64,000 bases of DNA from Candidatus Dechloromonas phosphorivorans (GTDB taxonomy: Bacteria > Pseudomonadota > Gammaproteobacteria > Burkholderiales > Rhodocyclaceae): assembly GCA_016721185.1 (NCBI GenBank), contig JADKIP010000017.1, positions 124,001-188,000 on the forward strand, written 5' to 3'. The notes under the pieces were generated by a model, which worked only from the letters and a program-made list of their open reading frames with translations, was not told the DNA's origin and did no database searches. The translations under genes were made by a program, and so were the position numbers. Of the stretch, positions 9,448-17,777 are shown one piece after another. Each line of letters starts with the position of its first letter. Position 1 is the stretch's first letter.

Positions 9448-9457
9448 TCTGAGGTGG
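9448..9457. repeat. Target-site duplication TCTGAGGTGG, left copy
   Basis: A perfect 10-bp direct repeat with 10802-10811, directly adjoining the inverted repeats of the ISAs1 element. ISAs1-family elements typically duplicate 8-10 bp. Confidence 0.88.
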
Positions 9458-10801
9458 CAGGGTGATTGCACTTAAATGTCATTTGTTCGCGCTTGAAGCA
9501 ATTTCGGCACAATTTGATATGCCATTGAAGTTCACCACCCAAGAAAATCGTTCACAGTCAGTCACTTATGCATCCATCTTGTAAACCACTTCAGAAACGT
9601 GTTCACTCGTCTTTTGGACGACGAGAATGGAAGCGAGTGCGCCGATGCCGTTGATGCGCTATCTGGACGAAATTGCCGACCCGAGACGGACGGGCTATGC
9701 GCATCGGCATGATCTCCAGGAGATGCTGGTGATCGCCATCTGCGCCACGCTCTCGGACGTCGACACGTTTGAAGATGTGGCCTTCTGGGCGACGCAGAAA
9801 GAGGCCTGGCTGAAGCGCTTCCTGACGTTGGCGAATGGCATTCCTTCGCATGACACCTTCAATCGGGTGTTTCGTATCCTGAACCCCAAGACTTTCGAAG
9901 ATGCCTTTCGGCGTTGGGTATCCGGCCTCGTCACTGCGGTAGGTGGCACCCTGGCGGTGGATGGCAAGACCGTGCGAGGCTCGGGCGATGGTAAGGCGCG
10001 ACCGATTCACCTGGTCAGCGCCTTTGCCACCGACCTAGGCATCGTTCTGGGTCAAGAGAAGGTGGCTCGGAAGAGTAACGAAATCACGGCGATCCCCGAA
10101 TTGTTGAACGCCCTGTTGATCAAGGGCTACCTGGTAACCATTGATGCGATGGGTTGCCAGACAGAGATCGCCGAAACGATTGTCGCAAAAGAGGCGGATT
10201 ACCTGCTGGCGGTCAAAGGCAACCAGCCGACGTTGCTGACCACGCTCCAGGATCGGTTTGCGCTGGATCAGCGCGATGCCCTGCGTGATGCCCTGCGTGA
10301 TGCCGATCATTGCTTCGAACAGCTCGAGAAATCCCATGGCCGCCTGGTCGTCCAGCGTGCTTGGGTGGCCGCCAATACGGGCGAAGTGGATACGGTGCGC
10401 TGGCCCAACTGCAAGATGCTGGCAACGGTCGAATCCTTGCGCGTTGTCGGTGGCAAATCTTCGGATTTGGAGCGTCGTTACTACATCTCTTCCCGTCTGA
10501 TGACGGCGGAAGCGTTTGCTAAAGCCGTTCGCAGTCACTGGGGAATCGAAAATCGCTTGCACTGGATGCTCGACGTAAACTTCGGCGAAGACGCCGCCAC
10601 AGTGCGCAAAGACTTTGCGGCTGACAATCTCTCCCGCCTGAAAAAGATCGTCCTCAACGTCTTGCGATTGGAAACCGCAACGACTGCCCTCGGCAAGCTC
10701 AGCCTCGCCAAAAAGCGAAAGCTCGCAGCGTGGGACGATACATTCAGAATGGCAATCTTGGGTATCAAACCTGTTCATGACAATTAAGTGCAATTACCCT
10801 G
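9458..10801 (+). mobile_element. ISAs1-family insertion sequence
   Basis: A 1344-bp element. The ends read inwards CAGGGTGATTGCACTTAA and CAGGGTAATTGCACTTAA (17 of 18 identical) and are flanked by the 10-bp repeat TCTGAGGTGG. One transposase gene fills it. Removal rejoins non-coding DNA; no gene is visibly broken. Confidence 0.92.
9627..10787 (+). CDS. ISAs1-family transposase
   Basis: 386 residues with the ISAs1 signatures MRYLDEIADPRRTGYAHRHD, GIPSHDTFNRVFRILNP, LAVDGKTVRGSGD (first catalytic Asp), VTIDAMGCQTEIAETIV (second) and SHWGIENRLHWMLDVNFGED (Glu). A small in-phase duplication (ALRDALRDA, around 10274-10300) is visible. The frame is complete. Confidence 0.93.
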   Translation: MEASAPMPLMRYLDEIADPRRTGYAHRHDLQEMLVIAICATLSDVDTFEDVAFWATQKEAWLKRFLTLANGIPSHDTFNRVFRILNPKTFEDAFRRWVSGLVTAVGGTLAVDGKTVRGSGDGKARPIHLVSAFATDLGIVLGQEKVARKSNEITAIPELLNALLIKGYLVTIDAMGCQTEIAETIVAKEADYLLAVKGNQPTLLTTLQDRFALDQRDALRDALRDADHCFEQLEKSHGRLVVQRAWVAANTGEVDTVRWPNCKMLATVESLRVVGGKSSDLERRYYISSRLMTAEAFAKAVRSHWGIENRLHWMLDVNFGEDAATVRKDFAADNLSRLKKIVLNVLRLETATTALGKLSLAKKRKLAAWDDTFRMAILGIKPVHDN

Positions 10802-10811
10802 TCTGAGGTGG
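10802..10811. repeat. Target-site duplication TCTGAGGTGG, right copy
   Basis: Partner of 9448-9457, at the right end of the ISAs1 element. Confidence 0.88.
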
Positions 10812-10974
10812 CCTAGGAGCTGTGGAATGCAACGGCTCAAGCGGCGGTTTATTTTGCATAGCTTTTTTACATGAATGAGATAGGCGGCTTCAATGTAAAC
10901 CGCGTGGCTGTTAATTTATTGGAAGATGGATAAATATTTTATGGTATTAGAGAAAATAAAAAGAGCTGCGAAAC

Positions 10975-11484
10975 ATGGGGGGGGCAGTTCTGGTAACGAA
11001 CAAAAATATTCGTGGCTTTTTTTTCAATTTGTTTGATCGAAAAAGAGCGCCATTAAAGTGGGTAATTAAGGATCTTAACAGAGAAACATCAATCGAGTCG
11101 TTCATCCAGATTGGAACAATAGTATTTGTGATTATTGGTTTCTGGTTTTTTGTTTTTTCAAAAACCATAAGCTTAATAATTTTTGATGAATTAGGCGTTC
11201 CATCAGATTTTATCGGAACCCCTCAATTATATGATTCCATCGTTATGGTCTTCGATATTGCTCTGCAGTCTTGGCGTATTATCGAGAAGAGCGGTTTATT
11301 TGCCGAGCCTGCTCTTAATGGGCAGTTGGCTGATTTATTTTCAAAAAATTCAGGAACTCCTTTCGACATAAAAATACTAACTTATTTTGGATTGTCAATT
11401 GTCGCTGCCCTAGTGGTGTCAGTCTTTGGGAAACTCGTTGGTTCTCTCTTATGTCAATCATATCGATTGGACTGTTCAGGATAA
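10975..11484 (+). CDS. Hypothetical membrane protein, AT-rich DNA
   Basis: A 169-residue frame with two hydrophobic helices, one around residues 45-65 (IQIGTIVFVIIGFWFFVF) and one near the C-terminus (FGLSIVAALVVSVFGKLV). I do not recognise it. Base composition is much poorer in GC than the flanks, suggesting transfer. The ATG at 10975 runs straight into an eight-G tract (10977-10984). An ATG at 10941 (MVLEKIKRAAKHG), in another frame, could be the true start if the tract is miscounted. Its end overlaps the next frame by 34 bases. Confidence 0.4.
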   Translation: MGGAVLVTNKNIRGFFFNLFDRKRAPLKWVIKDLNRETSIESFIQIGTIVFVIIGFWFFVFSKTISLIIFDELGVPSDFIGTPQLYDSIVMVFDIALQSWRIIEKSGLFAEPALNGQLADLFSKNSGTPFDIKILTYFGLSIVAALVVSVFGKLVGSLLCQSYRLDCSG

Positions 11485-12026
11485 TTTTCTCCATTCCAAT
11501 TATTGTCATTTCCATCTATTTTGGTACAGTTGGATGCAGGGACCTGGCAACAGGATTTGCCATTTCGTATTCAAATAGTTTGTTAAGCAGTGCTATTCCC
11601 AGCCAGGTGGAAATTCCAGTATCATGCGGATTGATTGGGTCGGCTCCAGTGTTGGCTAGCAAGGAAGTTAATTCACGATGGTTTTCTGCTAGGCGTGTTG
11701 TGAATGACAAAGAGGAAGATTTTGAGGGAATTATTTTGATCTGCCAACAAAATAAGTGCTTATATCTACCTGCAGAGAGGCACAACTGCCCACTTGGTGA
11801 AAACAAGAAGGGTTATACATATCACACATGGGATATTACAAAGGGAGTTGGCGTTATTCCTGTAGACGACAATATTCTTCATTTTAGATTTTTTGGTTCG
11901 AGTAATATTCCCCGTCGGCCTGTTATTTCTGGTACTGGTTTCCAGTTTGGTAATATTGAAAATCAAGAAATAATTGGCAGGGAGAGGGTTAGTCCACAGA
12001 ATATAATGGAAGAGTTGCGGAAGTGA
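11451..12026 (+). CDS. Hypothetical protein with N-terminal membrane segment
   Basis: 191 residues: a hydrophobic segment (FRIIFSIPIIVISIYFG) at about 9-26, then a soluble domain with several Cys and the element GVIPVDDNILHFRFFG. Unrecognised. It overlaps the preceding frame by 34 bases in the -1 phase, so the two may be one three-helix membrane protein broken by a frameshift, or two translationally coupled genes. AT-rich like its neighbour. Confidence 0.4.
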   Translation: MSIISIGLFRIIFSIPIIVISIYFGTVGCRDLATGFAISYSNSLLSSAIPSQVEIPVSCGLIGSAPVLASKEVNSRWFSARRVVNDKEEDFEGIILICQQNKCLYLPAERHNCPLGENKKGYTYHTWDITKGVGVIPVDDNILHFRFFGSSNIPRRPVISGTGFQFGNIENQEIIGRERVSPQNIMEELRK

Positions 12027-12480
12027 ATTAAAAGTGATGACGTGCAAAGCGATATTTAACTTAATAATGGCGTGTCTAAAAATATTGATACTTTATGACG
12101 ATATAAATATCGGCATATCGGCGTCTCGGCGTCTCTGTGAATTTGTGTTTTTAAACGACAGCTCAAGAGCGAGGAAACTGATAGCTAATTGCATTCAAAC
12201 GCTAGTTTTGGCCGAAGAGTTGCCGGTGAGCAGTCGTCCGGAACGGCAGCGGTGCTATGTCACCAACCTTTCGGTAAGTTACGGACAAAAAAGCTTTAAG
12301 AGTGCTTTATAAGCACCTTGGAAGCATTGCCTCGCTCGGCCTATACAGAGCATGTACCGGCCATTATGTTGGAACCGCTGAAATTTTTTGTCACATTAAA
12401 TTTTTTATTGTTTAATTTCAGAATGTTGAACGACAACAACAACCATCCTTAGTCAACACCATGCCACCCAATGCCACTGA
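12027..12480. other. AT-rich non-coding stretch
   Basis: About 450 bases with only weak open frames (for example 12034-12312) lacking ribosome-binding sites or recognisable content. It separates the AT-rich membrane ORFs from the candidate att repeat. Confidence 0.4.
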
Positions 12481-12518
12481 GTACCATGAATTTACGTGAT
12501 ACCATTTGTGATACCTAA
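12481..12518. repeat. Candidate left attachment repeat of the integrative element
   Basis: The layout is GTACCA-n-GAATT-n3-GTGATACC-n4-GTGATACC-n-AA. The same layout with the same spacing recurs at 32347-32384, about 20 kb away, and 29 of 38 positions agree. Each copy carries two GTGATACC words 12 bases apart. It lies next to the IS5-type element and about 5 kb from the integrase. Not a tRNA end. The assignment as an att site is inference. Confidence 0.5.
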
Positions 12519-12614
12519 GTAGTCGGTCCTGCAAAATTCATCTGAGCGCTCCGTTCAAGCGGAAATTCTGAGTGAGCGAGTTGGATCGGGCATGGTCGCT
12601 GCTGAGGAGCGCAA

Positions 12615-13102
12615 TCAACAGCAGTAAAACCGGGCGCAAAAAGTGGCCTTTAGGCCCAGACGGAGCATAGCCCGCAGCAACCAGCGCAGGTTGTAGCCGG
12701 TAGCACACAGCACGGCATGCAGGGCATCCCCTGTTGTCCTTGGAGCCAGCAGCGATCCATCCGGTGATCCGACTTGAGGTGGCCAATCGCTGGTTCTACC
12801 GCCTGTCGTCGCTTGAGCCAGCGGCGCTGTTGCTTGGTCAGCGACTTGTACTTGCCGCGATGAATGATCTCCACCTGGGGATTGTCACGATCGACGCCAC
12901 GAAAGCCCAGATCAACCACCACTTCTTTCGGTGACCGGCCCACATCTTCGAGCAGGATGTTCGTCTGTTCGAGTTGTGCTGAGAGAATGTGACCATCATA
13001 GGGGTTGCCGGGAAAGGTTCGCGCCCCGACCATCAGGCCGCTCTTGTGGGTTACGACGATGCTGGCCTTGACACCGAACTCGTAGGGTTTCCGCGCTTTG
13101 CC
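12615..13102 (-). pseudogene. IS5-family transposase, C-terminal exon
   Basis: From 13102 it reads GKARKPYEFGVKASIVVTH, then VVVDLGFRGVD and QAVEPAIGHLKSDHRMDRCW, the last holding the catalytic Glu of the DDE triad. After LQGQQG the frame shifts by one base; the continuing family sequence DALHAVLC...GYNLRWLL is in another frame and ends at 12615. One missing G in the GGGG run around 12726-12729 explains it. It joins the exon ending at 16729 as ...CIGK + GKARK..., exactly as in intact relatives. Confidence 0.82.
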
Positions 13103-13140
13103 GTCGGGTAAGAACACGCCGTTACCGGCGTGCTCTCCCC

Positions 13141-13178
13141 CTCAGAACCGTGCAGGCGAGTTTCCCAGCACACGGCTC
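13141..13178 (-). ncRNA. Group II intron domain V
   Basis: The two arms GAGCCGTGTGC and GCACGGTTCTGAG pair into the conserved catalytic hairpin; the AGC triad is near its 5' end. It lies 38 bases from the intron 3' end, as expected. Confidence 0.85.
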
Positions 13179-13224
13179 AAGCCTTTCAGCAGCCCATCTC
13201 TGGACCGGGCAGGTCACAACGGAG

Positions 13225-14027
13225 TCAGATGGCATGGGCGCGTTGTTCAAAGTATGAGGACCATGCCGGATCAAATGGATTGGCTCGACTACAGACTTTC
13301 GTGTGGCGTTTGATGGGCAATTGAGCCAGCCGGAAGAGGACAGGCCGATAGGCCAACTCAGCTGGCTTTGTTGCACATGCAAAGACCCAATCGCGCATAC
13401 CGTGGCGCTCAAAGTAGCGCGCCTTGATCCAGCGCATTCCCTTGTTCGGATGACGGCGTCTTGCCCAACGCCATACCTTGACCCATATCAGATGATCGAT
13501 CCGGGAGAAGATATCCGCCGCCACGACATGTCGATGGTACATGGCCCATCCTCGCAGAATCGGATTGAGTACCATGATCACTTGAGCCTGTGTCGCGGTC
13601 CTGTTTGATTTCAGCACATCCGCAACCTTGTTCAATATTGCCTGTTGGCTCTTGCGAGCCGGTTTGATCAGCAGCTTGTTCCCGTACTTGCGCACATTTT
13701 GACCAAGGAAATCAAACCCCTTGGAAATGTGTGTGATCAACGTCTTTTCAGGTGCCAGTTGCAGACCCCGAACCGAGAGAAATGCCTCCACGGCCGGTTT
13801 TACGTTCTGCTCCAGCAATCGCTGATTCGCTGCCGTCACCACAAAGTCATCCGCGTAACGGATGACGTGCGCTTTCGCGGGCTGTCGTGCATTCTTGGTC
13901 GGCCCAAGAGCTTCGCTGACCGCACGTTCCAGTCCGTCCAGTGTCATGTTGGCCAACACTGGAGAAACTATTCCGCCTTGTGGCGTTCCAGCTTCTGTCG
14001 GAAACTGAGCCCCTTTGTCGACGAACC
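13225..14027 (-). pseudogene. ltrA: Group II intron reverse transcriptase/maturase, C-terminal half
   Basis: Begins within the 8-bp duplication and reads DKGAQFPTEAGTPQGGIVSP, then the RT catalytic motif IRYADDFVV, the thumb and the maturase domain (ILRGWAMYHRHVVA), ending after ANPFDPAWSSYFEQR. I see no C-terminal HNH nuclease motif. Joined to 15443-16165 it gives an in-frame 505-residue protein. As it stands, the protein is cut between RT motifs by the IS256 element and should be inactive unless supplied in trans. Confidence 0.88.
14020..14027. repeat. Target-site duplication GACGAACC, left copy
   Basis: An 8-bp direct repeat with 15443-15450, at both ends of the IS256-family element; 8-9 bp is normal for this family. 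Confidence 0.85.
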
Positions 14028-14084
14028 GGCAGCGCAACTTTTTTTCTGTAAAAATTTTCAGGCGAGTTCATCGGGATGGAAATC

Positions 14085-15251
14085 TCAGTCTTTCAGGTTG
14101 AGATAGATTTTCCCGGTCATCCAGTCCTCGTCGCATTCGGCCAGCAGAGCTGAAACCAGGCGCAGGCAGGAAGCGGTGTTTGGGAAGATGGAAGCGACCC
14201 GGGTACGACGTTTGATTTCGCGGTTAATGCGTTCGAGGCCGTTGGTGGTGCGCAGCCGGACGCGCTGAGCAATCGGCAACTTGAATGTGGCGAAGCCCTC
14301 GGGCAGGTTTTCTTCGGCCCACTGAGCGAGTTTGGGCGCCTCGGTGCGCCAGTCGTCGATAGCCTGTCGCAAGAGGCGCTCGGCCTCGGTGCCATCCGGT
14401 GCATTGAAGATGGCCCGAATCCGCTGCGCCACGGGTTTGCGCTGATCAAGGCGCGTCACATACGACTGGGCGTTCTGCTGCAAGTGGAACTGGCAGCGTT
14501 GCCAAGGCACGCTGGGCAAGGTCGCGCGGCGTGCCGCATTGAGTCCGGCATGCGCATCGGAAATGATCATCTTGACGCCCTTGAGTCCGCGTCGCACCAA
14601 GCTATCGAGGAAAGCCCGCCAATGCACTTCGGCTTCCAGACAAGGCGACCGACACCCCAAGCACCCGGCGATGGCCGCTCTGCGTGATGCCGACCGCCAC
14701 CAGCACGGCACAGTCGACCAGTTGGCCGCCTTCGCGCACCCGCTCGTAACGGGCATCGAGAAAGACATAAGGCGTTTCATCGAGCGGCCGCTCACGCCAG
14801 ACGGCCAGGCCGGCGTCCAGCTGTTCGGCCGCGCGACTGACCTGCGTCGACGAGATCGACACCTCGGGCCCGAGCAGGGCTTGCAGAACGGTGATCACCT
14901 TGCGGGTGGAAACGCCCTGCACATACATTTCGGCCAAGGCGATATTGAGGGCCTGCTCGGTGCGCGATCCCTTCTCCAGGGCGCTGGGATAGAAGCCGCC
15001 GCCGCGCACCTGGGGGACGTCAAGGTCAGTTCGCCGACGCGGGTCATCATCGTTTTGGGCTTGAAGCCATTGGCGTAATCGGTGCGTTCGGCGGTGCGTT
15101 CATGGGGCTGGGCATTGAGAAAGTGGTTGCGTTCGATCCGGCTCGCTTCGTTGACCAGGATGCGCAGCGCCTCGCCGGCGCCATCCAGACCGTTGTTCAG
15201 GAGCGCCGCAAAAGCAGCATCCAGAGGGTGATGTTCTACGCGTTGTGCCAT
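14085..15251 (-). pseudogene. IS256-family transposase, two frameshifts
   Basis: Three frames must be joined: 15251 to about 15025 (MAQRVEHHPLDAAFAAL, EAGEALRILVNEASR-type start), then down to about 14642 (VRGGGFYPSALEKGSRTEQA, TPYVFLDARYERVREGG with the first Asp), then to 14085 (MIISDAHAGLNAARRATLP with the second Asp, TTNGLERINREIKRRTRVA with the Glu). The first break looks like one lost base in ACCTTGACG, the second like one extra G in TCTGGAAGCC. The copy is dead unless these are sequence errors. Confidence 0.85.
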
Positions 15252-15329
15252 GCTGTCGATTCCTTCTTGGGTAGGGATAAGAATGCCCCGAAGAAATCGC
15301 CTGCGGGAATGGCCTGTCGGTGTTTCGCC

Positions 15330-15398
15330 GCGCGGCTGTGCCGTCCTCCGCGCTTCGGGCGCTACGCGCCCTCATCGCTCCGGCCAGCACAGCCGCGC
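15330..15398. repeat. Perfect 12-bp inverted repeat in the IS256 leader
   Basis: Arms GCGCGGCTGTGC (15330-15341) and GCACAGCCGCGC (15387-15398) are exact complements with a 45-base loop. It lies between the right end of the IS and the transposase start, where it could shield the gene from read-through transcription. Confidence 0.6.
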
Positions 15399-15418
15399 AA
15401 AACCAACAGCCACAGAAT

Positions 15419-16165
15419 TTACAGAACGGATGTTGCACTAACGACGAACCCCGCTTTCAACCATTTACGCAGAATGACCTTATCCATCGGGATGTTCGCC
15501 AACAACCACTCGTGGCAGATGTTGTCGAAGCATCCACGGATATCACCCTCAAGCACCCACTGAGCCGAGTCACGCTTTGCCAGCGCACAAAAACATTGCT
15601 CGATGGCATCGGCCGTTGAACGCTTTGGCCGAAAGCCGTATGAGTTCAGGTCGGCCGTGGTCTCTGCCACAGGAATCAGCGCCATTTGCCATAACGCTTG
15701 CATCGCCCTGTCATGCATGGTGGGAATGCCCAGAGGTCGTTCCTTTCCATTGCTTTTCGGGATAAACACGCGCCGCAGCGGTAGCGGCCGATAGCCCCGG
15801 TGTTTCAATGATTGAATGGCAGTGAATCTGGACATCGGGGTTGCCCAGATTCGTCCGTTCACACCTGCTGTTCGTTTGCCAGCATTCTCCGTCACTCGTT
15901 TGACGGCTAGACATTTGCCGCTGTACGAGCGGGTTAGCAGGCGTTGCAGGGATTTCACCTTGTTCCACCGGCCAACCTGTGTTGCCTTGGCAATGCGTCT
16001 CTGCAGCCGTGCAACCTCGTCGGTCGCGTGGTTCCAATCAATCCGGTTCCAAGGACTGGGGTCGGCCGGAGGCGCACCAGTGGAAGTCCTTTTGACTTTC
16101 GCCAGGCGAACCCACACCGTCATCTGCTTTCCTCCGATGCTCGGTTTCTCAGAGTCTGTTGCCAT
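15419..16165 (-). pseudogene. ltrA: Group II intron reverse transcriptase/maturase, N-terminal half
   Basis: Start at ATG 16165 (MATDSEKPSIGGKQMTVWVR). Reverse-transcriptase segments are RRVFIPKSNGKERPLGIPT, YGFRPKRSTADAIEQC and the motif with the first catalytic Asp, VLEGDIRGCFDNICH. Native sequence ends at 15443 in the duplicated GACGAACC; the few codons after it (VSATSVL-like) are IS256 sequence. The second half is at 13225-14027. Confidence 0.88.
15443..15450. repeat. Target-site duplication GACGAACC, right copy
   Basis: Partner of 14020-14027. Confidence 0.85.
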
Positions 16166-16728
16166 GAAAGACCTTGCGGAAGTCGGCTCGCTTTCGCGCC
16201 GGGCAAGGTTGCCCGTATCTGCTCTATTACCGAACAGCCTTGGCTTTCTCCGCAATCCTTTACCCGCTGTGCCATCAGCTTTCCTTGCGGTTGGCCTGCC
16301 GTTGCCGGCGGCACGTCGGGCTTACCGTGTTCCGCATTCATCACAACGCGTGGGGTAGGTTCTGCCTGTACCGGTGGCCTTCTTGTCCGTGTGCCCCATG
16401 GTAAAGGAGGGGGCAGCCGACCACTTACCGTTTTGGTTCAAGCCTGTCAGCATCTTTGGCTTGTCATGCATAACGATGCCTGTAGCAGTTCACTTGCGTT
16501 AACCATGCCACTCAGCCTTGCATTCCATCCGCGTTGATGCTCGCAGGTGACGTCGCTTCTTCGCAGAGAGCGCCGTGATCTAAAGATCCAATACGTTGTC
16601 CCCGTGGCTTCACACGACGCCGTTGCCAGCGACGCATGCACAGGTAGGCTACGGCCGACGGAACGGCCGGTCTCGTCACCAGCCTTGTGAGTGGGCGAGA
16701 CAATGATGTAAGCGACTTCACGTCGCAC

Positions 16729-17627
16729 CTTGCCGATGCATTCGACTTCCGGCGCATGCAGGGCATACAGCTTGTTTTTGTCCTTCGGTTGTTGCTTGCG
16801 GATGCGTTCGGCCCGTTCGAGCAGCGTGTTCAGAGGAGCGATGGCACTCGGCGATTCACTGATCGGGCTCGTCAGTTTGCGTTTGATTTCGCGCAGCACG
16901 ATGCCAAGGATCGTGCGCTGGCGTTTGACCGTGCGCCGCAGACGCTTGAACTGTTTCGCGTGGGCGTAGCCGCCGGCCTTGCGGCGCAGTTCCTTGCCTT
17001 CTTTCACGAAGGTCTGTTTCAAGGCGATGCCGACGCGCTTCGCGGCTTGCACAACCTTGGCCCGGGCGATTTCCAGCAAGCGGCTATCGACCGGATGGGC
17101 GATGGCTTTCTCCTGGACGGTGGTGTCAACAATGACCCGTTCGAATTCCGCCGGTCGTATGGCTCTGCTCTGCACGGCCGTGTCGATGGTTGCCTTGAGC
17201 AGTTCTTCCACCCCGGCTTCGCCGATGGCCGTGCGAAAGCGGCCAATTTGGGTGCCATCGCAGGGCAGTTGCGGCGTGTAGTAGTCCTGACCACTAAAGT
17301 ATTGCCAGACCACGTTCTCCGACCAGCGGGCGACCAGTTCCTCGTCGCTCAGGTTGAAGGCGTGCTTGAGATAGAGCAGCGCCGCCATCAGCCGGATCGG
17401 CAAACGCGGCCGGCCGGCGGCACTGACACCGGCGCCGGCAATCTCCAACGTCGTCCCGAACAAATCACTGCCTAGCATCACCTTCCCTGCCCGATGCTTG
17501 CGGGCAAAGGCCGGCGCCAAAGCGGCTTCGATCTGGCCCCAAGGCAATCGACCTGCGAGCACCACCAAGGGATGTCGGAGATCAATCATTTGATCGAGTC
17601 GGGCGCGGAAAAATCGTCGGTAGCCAT
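16729..17627 (-). pseudogene. IS5-family transposase, N-terminal exon
   Basis: Reads MIDLRHPLVVLAGRLPWGQI from the ATG at 17589. The family's usual start lies 13 codons further up (ATG 17627: MATDD-FFRARLDQ), but a five-T run there is one base short and breaks the frame. Landmarks are AGRPRLPIRLMAALLYLKHA, YFSGQDYYTPQLPCD and RVIVDTTVQEKAIAHPVDSR with the first catalytic Asp. The exon ends at CIGK (16729), where the group II intron begins; the open frame runs on to 16447 through intron sequence that does not belong to the protein. Confidence 0.85.
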
Positions 17628-17777
17628 CAGAACTTCCCTCAATTTCTCTCAGGTTTCCACAGGCATTATTTTAATTTCTCGGGGATTCCATGGGGAAGAT
17701 TTCCGGTGCAAACCATCTGTTCATAAGCGTTTCCGGACTTTTGCAGGGCCGACTAATTAGACTCACTAGGCAAACAC

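Larger units (their letters stand above)
14028..15442 (-). mobile_element. IS256-family insertion sequence (nested)
   Basis: 1415 bp, inserted in the group II intron reverse transcriptase gene. Imperfect terminal repeats read inwards GGCAGCGCAACTTTTTTTCT and GTTAGTGCAACATCCGTTCT; flanks are GACGAACC on both sides. Its transposase has two frameshifts. A perfect 12-bp inverted repeat lies between the transposase start and the right end. Confidence 0.88.
13103..16728 (-). mobile_element. Group II intron, interrupted by an IS256-family element
   Basis: On the minus strand the 5' end is GTGCGACG at 16728, matching the group II consensus GUGYG. The 3' end is ...TACCCGAC at 13103, ending in the required AY. 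Domain V lies at 13141-13178 (GAGCCGTGTGCTGGG ... GCACGGTTCTGAG, with the AGC triad) and a domain VI hairpin at about 13106-13138 (CACGCCGGTAACGGCGTG). The intron encodes a reverse transcriptase/maturase. Subtracting the inserted IS256 element leaves about 2.2 kb, a usual size. It is in sense orientation, so splicing would restore the transposase mRNA apart from other mutations. Confidence 0.9.
12520..17755 (-). mobile_element. IS5-family element carrying a nested group II intron and IS256 element
   Basis: Inverted repeats at 12520-12538 and 17737-17755 (inward TAGTCGGTCCTGCAAAATT / TAGTCGGCCCTGCAAAAGT, 17 of 19 identical) bound a transposase gene on the minus strand. The transposase is split by a group II intron (13103-16728), which is itself split by an IS256-family element (14028-15442). 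I see no convincing direct repeats at the outer ends. Without inserts the element would be about 1.6 kb, normal for the family. Confidence 0.8.

Noticed and set aside
10258..10310. Short tandem duplication GATGCCCTGCGT as a possible regulatory repeat
   Set aside because: It lies inside the ISAs1 transposase in phase and is best read as a small coding duplication.
12034..12312. Open frame of 92 codons
   Set aside because: No recognisable content and no good ribosome-binding site; AT-rich chance frame is more likely.
12515..17756. CTAA as target duplication of the IS5-type element
   Set aside because: CTAA occurs at both ends, but the inverted-repeat tips do not line up with it as a proper direct repeat.
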